Source: Cyanobium sp. CZS48M (GTDB lineage Bacteria; Cyanobacteriota; Cyanobacteriia; PCC-6307; Cyanobiaceae). Taken from it: DNA of 44,579 nucleotides. The position numbers and the translations under genes are program-made. The stretch lies in NCBI GenBank assembly GCA_030373145.1, contig JAUCZK010000022.1, positions 1 through 44,579 on the forward strand. Direction: 5' to 3'. This document shows, piece by piece, positions 36,077 through 43,496 of this stretch; positions within the stretch are counted from its first letter, which is position 1; every line of letters starts with the position of its first letter. The notes under the pieces are model-generated. The model was not told where the DNA came from. It was given only the letters and a program-made list of their open reading frames with translations, and did no database searches.

Positions 36077-36421
36077 TCAGGCGGCCTGCAGCTGCAGAAG
36101 CTGGGCTTCGAGCCGCTGCCTCAGGCGTCCCTGCACCAGGGCGCAGAGTTCTTCCACCAGCTCGTCATCGGCGGCATAGATCAGGCGGGAGCCATCGCGC
36201 TGGCAGCGCACCAGACCAGCCCGCTGCAGCTGCCCCAGCTGGCGGCTGATGTGCGACTGACTGAACCCGGTGGCCTGAATCAGGCTGGAGACATCCAGAG
36301 GCTCCGAGCGCAGCAGGCAGAGCAGCTGCAGACGTGCCGGTTCGCTCAGCAGCCGGAAGAAGCGGCTGATTTCCTCCATCAGCTCAGGGCTGGGCTTGGC
36401 TCCATCTACAAAGGCGCCCAT
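36077..36421 (-). CDS. ArsR-family repressor with cysteines, possible persulfide sensor
   Basis: A 114-residue winged-helix protein: FFRLLSEPARLQLLCLLRSEPLDV, recognition helix SQSHISRQLGQL, wing VRCQRDGSRLIYAA. It lacks the ELCVCDL metal motif but has Cys35 in the second helix, Cys73 at the wing and Cys93 in the last helix. In the sulfide sensors BigR and SqrR a disulfide or polysulfide bridge joins a cysteine in an equivalent second-helix position with one in the last helix; here the second is about two helical turns earlier, so the match is partial. Being next to a persulfide operon makes control of that operon the simplest guess. Confidence 0.85.
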   Translation of the reverse strand: MGAFVDGAKPSPELMEEISRFFRLLSEPARLQLLCLLRSEPLDVSSLIQATGFSQSHISRQLGQLQRAGLVRCQRDGSRLIYAADDELVEELCALVQGRLRQRLEAQLLQLQAA

Positions 36422-36450
36422 AACGGCAAGGAGATAACCCCTTGATTATG
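36419..36450. promoter_or_regulatory. Inverted repeat over the ArsR-type gene start
   Basis: The left arm reads CATAA, three bases, CAAGG; the right arm CCTTG, one base, TTATG, with eight bases between. The left CAT is the start codon of the ArsR-type gene on the minus strand, so a bound repressor would cover the translation start. Just beyond, CGGCATAAT resembles the palindrome core at 32271-32285. Confidence 0.45.
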
Positions 36451-36563
36451 CCGCGTCACGCATGACGTGGGTAAGCCCATGGCGTGCTGCCCCACCATCT
36501 GGCAGTTGGAGCCCAGGGGCGCCCAGCAGGAGGCAAACGCAGCCGCACCCCCAAGACCAGGCC

Positions 36564-36854
36564 TCAACGACCGCAAGAGCCCGACTGGTTCATCTGGGAC
36601 TGGACCGCGCAGACCAGCGTGGCCACCGCACCCGCCTCAAAGCCCACGACCTGCTCCCGGCGCGTTGACTCCGGAAGGGCATGAAGCCGTTCGCGAACAT
36701 GGGCCAGAGCCGCGAGCACGGAAACCTCCTGCTGGAGCACATCGTGAGCACACCAATCGGCAAGGCGATCGGCGGCGCTTCCGACGTACACCGGGCAGTC
36801 CACCGCGACCTCTTCACTATCTGAAGACAACAGTCCTGGGGATGAGCTGGCCAT
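36564..36854 (-). CDS. Hypothetical protein, doubtful
   Basis: A 96-residue frame with a plausible helical composition (QQEVSVLAALAHVRERLHALPESTRREQVVGFEAGAVATLVCAVQSQM) and three other cysteines in its length. It follows the Nif11-type gene on the same strand by 27 bases and could be co-transcribed. I do not recognise it and see no good ribosome site. It may be part of a decayed gene, since other frames in the same stretch are also open. Confidence 0.35.
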   Translation of the reverse strand: MASSSPGLLSSDSEEVAVDCPVYVGSAADRLADWCAHDVLQQEVSVLAALAHVRERLHALPESTRREQVVGFEAGAVATLVCAVQSQMNQSGSCGR

Positions 36855-36881
36855 GGAACTTCAGCGACGGGATACGGCTCA

Positions 36882-37136
36882 TCAACCACGCCAGGTCGGC
36901 AGGCCATGGCGACCGCGATTGCGCCAGAGAGCCTCCGCGCTCACGTGCAGACCGTGCTCGCGGGCCAAGCTGGCGGCCGCGTGGGTGGAGCCGGTGCGCT
37001 TCAGGGCCCGGGCGAAGGCTGGATCACGACTGGCCAAGTCCTGCAGGGCGTGGAGGGCTTCCATCGCCTCATGAACCTGACCCGATGCAGCCGCCATGCT
37101 GACGGCCGCCGGGGAAGCCATAGGGGTCGTACTCAT
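36882..37136 (-). CDS. Nif11-domain protein
   Basis: An 84-residue protein whose central part LHALQDLASRDPAFARALKRTGSTHAAASLAREHGLHVSAEALW is a Nif11 domain (helix, DPA..L, AxxIAxExGxxVSxEEL pattern). In cyanobacteria this domain serves as the leader of many ribosomal peptide (RiPP) precursors, but also occurs as a free protein. Here the double-glycine cleavage site and a Cys/Ser/Thr-rich core are missing; the chain ends GRHGLPTWRG. So it is more likely a stand-alone Nif11 protein. GAGG precedes the ATG at 37136. No modifying enzyme is seen nearby. Confidence 0.7.
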   Translation of the reverse strand: MSTTPMASPAAVSMAAASGQVHEAMEALHALQDLASRDPAFARALKRTGSTHAAASLAREHGLHVSAEALWRNRGRHGLPTWRG

Positions 37137-37280
37137 CTTGTGTGTCCTCTGCTGGTTGATGCCTTCAGGCTAATCACAAAACGGGGCACTCAAGCCAGCA
37201 ATCATGCTTATCTTTGGAGCAGATCAGCTCAATCCAGCCAGAATCAGAACTAGCTCAGGCGCATGGGCATGACTTTGCTG

Positions 37281-37302
37281 TTACAGGCAGGATTGCCTGT
37301 AA
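37281..37302. promoter_or_regulatory. Perfect 9-bp inverted repeat in a divergent gap
   Basis: TTACAGGCA and TGCCTGTAA flank a four-base spacer GGAT, in the 339-base gap (37137-37475) between the Nif11-type gene and the next plus-strand gene. The gap is less GC-rich than its surroundings and has no supported gene. The dyad may be an operator or a leader hairpin; without a T-run it is a poor terminator. Confidence 0.5.
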
Positions 37303-37475
37303 AACGAATGTCATGTTCCATGTTCAAATGTTAATCGAAGCGGCCTTGATCATCCCGCTGATCGGCTGATTCTTGACCTCGGGCGCCCGGCGCCTGCCAA
37401 GCCCCGGGGCACGCCCCCTCTGGCAGCAGCTCCCGGAGTGGAGCAAGCTGGGATCCACTGGATCAGACCTCAGCG

Positions 37476-37997
37476 ATGACCCGTGAACGTGACCCCTTCC
37501 GCATTCCCCGCGCCGGCTGGGAAGCCGCTCCCCTGGCGGGGCTGGCCTCGATCGACCTCAACCAGAACGGCGGGGCCTTCAGCGGCAGGGAGTTCTTCTC
37601 CGAGTCCACCGTGGGCGGAATCGTCTGCTATGCCGCCTACCAGGCTCTGCTCACGGCCCTGCGCACCGAAGCCCTGCGCAAGCGGGGCGAACTCGACCGG
37701 CTCACCCAGGTGCGCCTGGTGCTGAGCACCAGCCTGGAATCGGCCAAGGCCGGTGTGGCCGTTGGAGCCGTGCTCTCGGTGGTGCTGCTGGTGTTCCCCT
37801 GGCTCACGGTCCCTCTTTCGCTGATGGGGGTGGTTGGCACCGCCAAAGCTTCCCTTGATCTCTTCCACGCCTTCTGGGATGGCCTCGACGACGAGCAGAA
37901 ACTGCAGGTCACGGTGGCGGCCCACGAGGCCGGCGTCAGCCTCAGCGGCTTCTTCCGCAACGACGGCGAGGGCCTCGGCAGCTCCGCCGTGGGCTGA
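37476..37997 (+). CDS. Hypothetical protein with two membrane segments
   Basis: A 173-residue protein starting at ATG 37476. It has GREFFSESTVGGIVCYAAYQALL near the N-terminus, a basic amphipathic region, then two adjacent hydrophobic stretches at about residues 93-108 and 110-122 (AGVAVGAVLSVVLLVFPWLTVPLSLMGVVG) and an acidic C-terminus. I do not recognise a family. Codon use and length look like a real gene. No operon partner: the next plus-strand unit is a pseudogene. Confidence 0.65.
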   Translation: MTRERDPFRIPRAGWEAAPLAGLASIDLNQNGGAFSGREFFSESTVGGIVCYAAYQALLTALRTEALRKRGELDRLTQVRLVLSTSLESAKAGVAVGAVLSVVLLVFPWLTVPLSLMGVVGTAKASLDLFHAFWDGLDDEQKLQVTVAAHEAGVSLSGFFRNDGEGLGSSAVG

Positions 37998-38074
37998 GGG
38001 AGGCTCCCCCGGCAGCGGTCTGCGAGTACGCCCTGGCGGATACGGGCGCAGGCCACCAAGCTCCGGCGACAAGG

Positions 38075-38370
38075 ATGAAACAACCGTTTGCTTCTTTCGC
38101 TCTTGCCTCGGCTCTTCTGATCGGGATGTCCCGGCCAGCGACCAGGGCCCAGATGTCAGCCCCCGTGCAGTTCAAGCCCGGCCATCTACAACGGCCACAA
38201 GGATTCAGATCACTCTGCATTGATCAGACTGCCTTCCAGTGGGATCTACTCGATTCGCGTCTACCTCATGGCAAAGACAAAGACGCCGCCAAAACAGTTG
38301 GCTAGAAACTGGACCTCTCGATTCAATAGGCTGACCTCCTCAGACTCTTTCCTTTGGCGGTCAGTCCGGG
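38075..38370 (+). pseudogene. Remnant of a small secreted protein gene (PliG-like)
   Basis: The frame starts with a signal peptide, MKQPFASFALASALLIGMS, and a mature start SAPVQFKPG, then loses sense. In the next frame, from about 38180, come NGHKDSDHSALI and LPSSGIYSIRVYLMAKTKTP. The two pieces resemble the beginning and end of small exported proteins of the PliG-like type (xVxFKxG ... RLPxSGxYxIRVYLMR), with the middle deleted and the frame shifted. Family assignment is by pattern memory. The 620 bases between 37998 and 38618 contain nothing else I can support. Confidence 0.5.
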
Positions 38371-38618
38371 GGCGCTCTGGACGGGGGGTGGGCGATCAGG
38401 ACGTGCCCTTGGAATCAGTCGCCAAGGCCAGAACGAGACCATCGTCAACGGTGGCCTCATGATTGACGGTGTGCGCTTCGCGTGCGCACGATGGAGTGAA
38501 CCGGACGAAAACATCCGAGTTGTAAGGAGCTCCATACCCAAAGGCGGGCAACTTTGCACTTTCAGGCCATTGCCCTCCGCTTGGGGGGCTTAAAAGGTTC
38601 GGAAGACTGCGCCCATGC

Positions 38619-40436
38619 ATGCCGAAACCACGATTGCTGACCCTCCTGCTGGTTGCAGGTCTGCTTCAGCTGCTGTTAGGGACCCCGCCGGCTGGTGCAG
38701 CCGAACCGACAACCCGCCGTCAGCGACCCAACGTGTTGCTGGTGGTGTCTGACGATGCCGCCTTCGGCGATGTCCCCTGGGGAGGCGGCAATGCCGCCAT
38801 GCCCAATCTGGAGGAACTGGCTCGCGAAGGGGTGGCCTTCGGCAATTTCCACACCTCACCGGTGTGCTCGCCCACCCGCGCCTCCATGCTTACCGGCAAT
38901 GACCCCATCGATGTGGGGCTCGGGGCCTTCGACTACGCGATCTATCCACCGACCAAGGGCAAACCTGGCCACGAGGGCTACCTCACGCGCAACACGGTGA
39001 CCGTCGCCGAGTTGCTGCGCGATGCTGGCTACCGCACCCTGATGGTGGGCAAGTGGCACCTGGGCGGACCGGGCCACGGCGGCTGGGGCCCAAATGAATG
39101 GGGCTTTGATCGTTCCTACGGCATCCTCAGCGGTGGGTCCAACCACTGGAACCAGAAGGTTTTTCTGCCCAACCCGAAGAAGCCCGAGCACAGGGAGCTG
39201 ATGGCCCGCCGGGTGGTGCCCACCGAACCCTGGTTCGAGAACGGTCAGCCCGTGCAACGACCGATCGGCATCCACTCCGATGATCTGTTCACCAGCAAGC
39301 TGCTCACCTATCTCGAGGAAAGCAAAGACAGTGGCCAGCCATTTTTCGCTTACCTGGCCTTCACCTCCCCCCATTCTCCGCTGCAGGCTCCAGCCCAGCT
39401 GATCAGCCAATACACCGACTACTTCTACAAGCACGGCTATCACGGCCTGAAGAAGTTGCGCTACGAGGCGCAGAAGAACTCCGGCCTGATCCCGGCCACC
39501 TCCCCCTTCCCCGATCAAAGCCACAACTGGCTCCTGCAGAGCTGGTCGTCTCTGAGTGACGAGCAGAAACGCAGCGAAGCCCGGGCCATGGCCACCTACA
39601 CGGCGATGCTCGATCATCAGGACCAGAGCCTGGGCAAGCTGCTGAGTTATCTGAAGGAAAGCGGTCAGCTCGACAACACGCTGATCATCTACCTCTCCGA
39701 CAATGGTCCCGAGGGTATGGACGATGACGGCCCGGGGGCCAATCCAGCCCTGAGCCGCTGGGTGCGCGAGAACTTCAGCCAGGATCCTGCCGATCTCGGC
39801 AAGGGCAACACCTTCATCGAGATGGGCAGGCACTGGGCCAATGCCTCCACCGGCGCCTTGCAGTGGTGGAAGTGGTATCTGGCAGAAGGGGGTGTGCGCA
39901 CGCCAATGGTGCTGCGATTACCCGCCGGCAGCAGCCAGAGGCAGAAGGGCTCGATCAGCACGACCTACGTGAACGTGAAAGATCTGCCGCTCACCATTCT
40001 CGACTACGCCCAGGTGTCGGCTCCCTCCGGGCGCTATGGGGAGCGCAACATCGTGAAGCCGACCGGCGTCTCGATGCGCCCCTACCTGGAAGGCACGGCC
40101 GACGTTGTGCGCACCCCTGAACAATGGGTGGTGAGCGACATCTTCGGCAACAGCTCGATCGTCTCGGGACGCTTCAAGGCGTTGCGCCAGAGCAAGGCCA
40201 TGTTCGGCGATGGCCACTGGCGCCTGTACGACATCGAAGCTGATCCAGGTGAAACACGGCCTCTCAATGCCCAGCAGCCCGCCAGGCTTCAGCAGTTGGT
40301 CGCCCTCTATGAGAGCTACGCCAAGGAGAAAGGCATCGTGCCCGTTGCCGAGAACTGGAGCCCATGGCAGGGCGATCTAAAGCAGCTGCCCAGGCCGGCT
40401 GTTGCACCCCTTCCCGCTCCCGCTGAGTTGCCGTGA
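38619..40436 (+). CDS. Exported arylsulfatase (type I, formylglycine)
   Basis: A 605-residue sulfatase with a signal peptide (cleavage near GAAE, about residue 28). Metal-binding NVLLVVSDDAAFGD leads to the activation motif VCSPTRASMLTG, where Cys83 would be oxidised to formylglycine; then MVGKWHLGG, TSPHSPL, YLSDNGPEG and GGVRTPMVLRLP. All parts of an alkaline-phosphatase-like sulfatase are present. It would release sulfate from esters outside the cytoplasm and serve sulfur supply; substrate unknown. The stop overlaps the hydrolase start as GTGA. No formylglycine-generating enzyme is in the window. Confidence 0.93.
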   Translation: MPKPRLLTLLLVAGLLQLLLGTPPAGAAEPTTRRQRPNVLLVVSDDAAFGDVPWGGGNAAMPNLEELAREGVAFGNFHTSPVCSPTRASMLTGNDPIDVGLGAFDYAIYPPTKGKPGHEGYLTRNTVTVAELLRDAGYRTLMVGKWHLGGPGHGGWGPNEWGFDRSYGILSGGSNHWNQKVFLPNPKKPEHRELMARRVVPTEPWFENGQPVQRPIGIHSDDLFTSKLLTYLEESKDSGQPFFAYLAFTSPHSPLQAPAQLISQYTDYFYKHGYHGLKKLRYEAQKNSGLIPATSPFPDQSHNWLLQSWSSLSDEQKRSEARAMATYTAMLDHQDQSLGKLLSYLKESGQLDNTLIIYLSDNGPEGMDDDGPGANPALSRWVRENFSQDPADLGKGNTFIEMGRHWANASTGALQWWKWYLAEGGVRTPMVLRLPAGSSQRQKGSISTTYVNVKDLPLTILDYAQVSAPSGRYGERNIVKPTGVSMRPYLEGTADVVRTPEQWVVSDIFGNSSIVSGRFKALRQSKAMFGDGHWRLYDIEADPGETRPLNAQQPARLQQLVALYESYAKEKGIVPVAENWSPWQGDLKQLPRPAVAPLPAPAELP

Positions 40437-41410
40437 CATCCACCAACCCTCTCCGTCGCCCCTCATGGCTGGATCATGCGATCGCCTCGGCGCTGCTGTT
40501 GATCACGCCGGAATATCGGCGCGTGCGCAGGGCCCAGCGTCAGCTGGGTCGTGGCAGCACTCCCAGCCTGAGCACCCCACCGGCGATGGCGCTGGACACC
40601 ATCTCCCTGCTGGGGGAGCAGGTCCGCATCGCGCGTCACCGCAAACCGGGCGTCCCCACGCTGCTGCTGATCTGTCCACTGCCCCAGAGCCTGCTGGCCT
40701 TTGCACCGATCTGGCCCCAGCTGAGTGAGCGTTTCGATCTGGTGGCGGTGGATCTGCCTGGCTTTGGCCGCAGCAGCGGCGGGGTGGAGTGGATGAGCTT
40801 CGAGGCCCAGGGGCGCTTCCTGGCCGAGCTGATCGATCACCTGCAACTGCAGCGGCCACACCTGGTGGGCCCAGACGTCGGGATGGCAGCCGCGGTGGCC
40901 TGTGTGCGGCAGCATCCCGGCATCGCTGCAAGCCTGGTGATCGGCGATGGTCCGGCTCTTGCCCCCTCGCTCAATGGCAGCATCATCAACAAGCTGGTGG
41001 ATTCGGGGTTCTGGCGCTTCATGGTGGCCATGGCCGGATCCGGCACCTTTGTGGAGGCGGCCAACCGGCTGGCCTATGTGAGTTACGTGCCCAATGCTGT
41101 GGAGGTGGATGACTACATCCGCTCCTACGCGGGGCGGCTGGGACCCATCTGTCGTTGGTTCCGCGACTATCCCACCAGCCTGGCCTTCACCGATCCGGCC
41201 CTGTCGGAGCTCGACCTGCCGGTGCAAGTGTTCTGGGGCCGCCACGACGCCCTGCTGCTCGCCGAGAACGCCCAGAGCCTGGAGCAGCGGCTGCCCCGAT
41301 GCCAGCTGCAGGTGTTGGAGAACGGCGGCCACTTCAGCTATCAGGACTGCGCCCAGGAGTTCAGTTCCATGCTGATCCGTTGGGTGGAGAGCGATCACCT
41401 CAGGATCTGA
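40433..41410 (+). CDS. Alpha/beta hydrolase with an Asp nucleophile (dehalogenase/epoxide-hydrolase-like)
   Basis: A 325-residue hydrolase. The nucleophile elbow reads LVGPDVGMA with Asp148 instead of Ser, as in haloalkane/fluoroacetate dehalogenases and epoxide hydrolases. The oxyanion part is not the usual HGxP (ICPLPQS). A cap domain of about residues 175-245 follows, then the acid in FWGRHDALL and the His in NGGHFSYQD. It starts at GTG inside the sulfatase stop codon, so it is made together with the sulfatase. A role on an alcohol released by the sulfatase is a guess. Confidence 0.85.
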   Translation: MTSTNPLRRPSWLDHAIASALLLITPEYRRVRRAQRQLGRGSTPSLSTPPAMALDTISLLGEQVRIARHRKPGVPTLLLICPLPQSLLAFAPIWPQLSERFDLVAVDLPGFGRSSGGVEWMSFEAQGRFLAELIDHLQLQRPHLVGPDVGMAAAVACVRQHPGIAASLVIGDGPALAPSLNGSIINKLVDSGFWRFMVAMAGSGTFVEAANRLAYVSYVPNAVEVDDYIRSYAGRLGPICRWFRDYPTSLAFTDPALSELDLPVQVFWGRHDALLLAENAQSLEQRLPRCQLQVLENGGHFSYQDCAQEFSSMLIRWVESDHLRI

Positions 41411-41468
41411 ACGATCTGAGCAGGCAGCTCATGGCATACGCACACGAACGCTCCATCACGACCATCCG

Positions 41469-42005
41469 ATGAACTACAACCTTAACTTCGGGACATCAGT
41501 CATTCTGAATGTGCCTCTCGAGAAGTTCGACCTGGCCGACTGGATCGTTAACTTCACCTGCGAGGAGTATGTGTCGTGCACACCGGCCTCGCGCTCACAC
41601 AGGTATTCCGGCCTGTACAGAGATGCCGATGGCGACATCGTGATCCGCAATGATGAATACTGCGGCGGCTTCATGATGACCCAGTTCTATCGCCCCCGGG
41701 TGATGGAGCCAGATCATGTGCGGCTGGAAAGTCGCACCAAGGCCCGATTTCTACAGGTGTGGCCGATCATCTTCCCTCTGTACTGGGATCTCCGGCTCGA
41801 GTCCGTCAACGCCGGCCAGACGCTGTTCCACTGCCGCATCGGTGCCAGCCTGCCCTGGATCTATTTCCTGGCCAGCAAGCTGACCCGTCTCCTGTTCTGG
41901 TCGCAGCAGCATGCCGATGAGGAGACCCCCCATTTCGCCCACTACGCCGCCCGCTGGGCCACGCGTCAGGATGCCGACCAGCCCACCCGTTTCTGGCTGC
42001 CGTGA
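41469..42005 (+). CDS. Hypothetical protein
   Basis: A 178-residue protein: NVPLEKFDLADWIVNFTCEEYVSC, a middle beta-rich part (YRDADGDIVIRNDEYCGGFMMTQFY) and WIYFLASKLTRLLFW near the end. I do not recognise a family; the order of strands and a late helix would fit a lipid- or ligand-binding fold, but this is not shown. It follows the hydrolase by 58 bases and its 3' end overlaps the convergent AraC gene by 40 bases. Confidence 0.6.
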   Translation: MNYNLNFGTSVILNVPLEKFDLADWIVNFTCEEYVSCTPASRSHRYSGLYRDADGDIVIRNDEYCGGFMMTQFYRPRVMEPDHVRLESRTKARFLQVWPIIFPLYWDLRLESVNAGQTLFHCRIGASLPWIYFLASKLTRLLFWSQQHADEETPHFAHYAARWATRQDADQPTRFWLP

Positions 42006-42967
42006 AGAGTTTCCAGCGGTGATTCGCCGAAGTGCTGGCGGTAGACACGGCTGAAATGACTGCCGCTGCTGAACCCGAAGCGATGGGCTGTGGCCGCGAT
42101 GGATGTCTGATCCGGTTGAGAGCGGCTCAGCTCACGCCTGGCCGCATGCAGGCGCTGCAGCCGCAGAAACCGCATCGGCGGCAGGCCGAACAGTTCATTG
42201 AAGGCATACACCAGGGTTCGCCGGGAGGTGGGGATGGCCTGGTAGAGATCGCAGAGATGGAGAGGATCCGTGAGGCGTTCGGCCATCACCCGCCCGGCAG
42301 CCTGGGCGATCAGCAAGCGCTCACTGCGGTTGCTGGTCAGGCCGTGATGCGAGTGATTTCTGGCGATCGAATCAATCAGCAGAGGCACCAGGTCCCGCTC
42401 CAGGCGCTGTCGAAGCGACGGGCCTGTCTGTGCCTGCACCGCCGCCGGCCAGCGGGGAACGGCGAAGGCAGCATGCAGCAGCTGTCGCAGCCCGAAGCAG
42501 TTGGCCGGAGCAATCCTGAAGGAATTCCGCTTCAGCTGATCGGGATCGAGGTCGATCCGACACATCGCGGTGGCTGTCTGCCAGAACAGCGGCGCATCGA
42601 TCAGCAGGGCCGCAAAGCGATGACCACCCGGTGCCTGAAAGTAAATCTCACGCCCGGCATCCAGTCCCACCAGCGTGTCGGGCGACAGATCGACCCCATG
42701 CGCCCGCGGCGGTTCCCGGACAGGCTGCAGCGTGAGGTTGCAGAAGATCCGACCTGCCGGCTTGGAACCTTCAACGAACGTGCGGCGGCTGAAGCGCAGT
42801 CGCACCAAGCTCACACTGCCGACATCCACCACCTCCATCCGGCTGGGGTTGGCGCCACTCTCCAGTTGCACCATGCGGCTGCAATAGCCCAGCAGGCCTG
42901 CCGCCTGCTCAAGAAACCCCAAATCGTCGTGCTCAAGGCAGAGCCGCCTCACCGCCGGGATCGACAC
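41966..42967 (-). CDS. AraC-family transcriptional regulator
   Basis: A 333-residue protein. The C-terminal 110 residues carry both AraC helix-turn-helix motifs: LHLCDLYQAIPTSRRTLVYAFNELFGLPPMRFLRLQRLHAARREL and SIAATAHRFGFSSGSHFSRVYRQHFGESP. The N-terminal 220 residues include RLRFSRRTFVEGSKPAGRIFCNLTL and a beta-rich segment, resembling effector domains of AraC-type proteins that respond to small organic compounds. It converges on the sulfatase-hydrolase gene set and is its likeliest local regulator, though that is only from position. Confidence 0.9.
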   Translation of the reverse strand: MSIPAVRRLCLEHDDLGFLEQAAGLLGYCSRMVQLESGANPSRMEVVDVGSVSLVRLRFSRRTFVEGSKPAGRIFCNLTLQPVREPPRAHGVDLSPDTLVGLDAGREIYFQAPGGHRFAALLIDAPLFWQTATAMCRIDLDPDQLKRNSFRIAPANCFGLRQLLHAAFAVPRWPAAVQAQTGPSLRQRLERDLVPLLIDSIARNHSHHGLTSNRSERLLIAQAAGRVMAERLTDPLHLCDLYQAIPTSRRTLVYAFNELFGLPPMRFLRLQRLHAARRELSRSQPDQTSIAATAHRFGFSSGSHFSRVYRQHFGESPLETLHGSQKRVGWSAS

Positions 42968-43496
42968 CAGTGCTTGTTCAGAGCTTGGAACTTTCGTATT
43001 GCCCCCTGCCCTCTCGGCACCGAAATGAAGCGCTCGCTTTGATCAAGGTGGCTTGTTGCCAAGGCTGAATCTACCCCCCCCTGTGAGAAAGAGCCAGAAG
43101 CCGCCACCAGCGTGGTCAACCCCACCAACTGCACCGAGCCCGGCAAGAAACAGGCAGGCAGGACACACCTTGCCGTTGGGCAGCTTAAGCAAACCATAGA
43201 AGGAAATAATGATATGAGGGTCCAACCGGTGAGGGCCGGGACACACTGAGAGCAGAGATCTGATAGTGGCCTGAAGAAAGATCTCCACGGCTGGCACAGT
43301 ATCCTGCAGATTCACTACAATACAGTGGGCACTCTTTTCGCCCTTGACAAAGAGAAAGATATCATACGAGATATGAAGAAGCAGTTGGCAGTATCAACAA
43401 TTCCAACTAGAAAACAGGTAGGAAGCATTGGCACCATAGGCGCAGTCCTATGATGTGCATTAGCTGACGCTCATGACTTAATTAAGGGGTAATACC
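42968..43496. other. 529-base intergenic region with no supported gene
   Basis: The composition falls in GC relative to the genes to the left, with AT-rich stretches from about 43190 on. Two short minus-strand frames (42949-43197 and 43043-43315) overlap each other and match nothing I know. The right part includes an inverted repeat (43435-43452) and should hold the promoter of the baeRF-type gene. Confidence 0.6.
43435..43452. promoter_or_regulatory. Inverted repeat CATAGG-N6-CCTATG
   Basis: Perfect six-base arms with a six-base spacer (CGCAGT), 44 bases before the GTG start of the baeRF-type gene. It is placed well for an operator of that gene, or could be a leader hairpin. Confidence 0.4.

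Noticed and set aside
38856-39833. Minus-strand frame opposite the arylsulfatase
   Set aside because: Shadow of a gene with a clear formylglycine motif and signal peptide.
42949-43315. Two overlapping minus-strand frames as genes
   Set aside because: No ribosome site, no recognisable motif, and they contradict each other.
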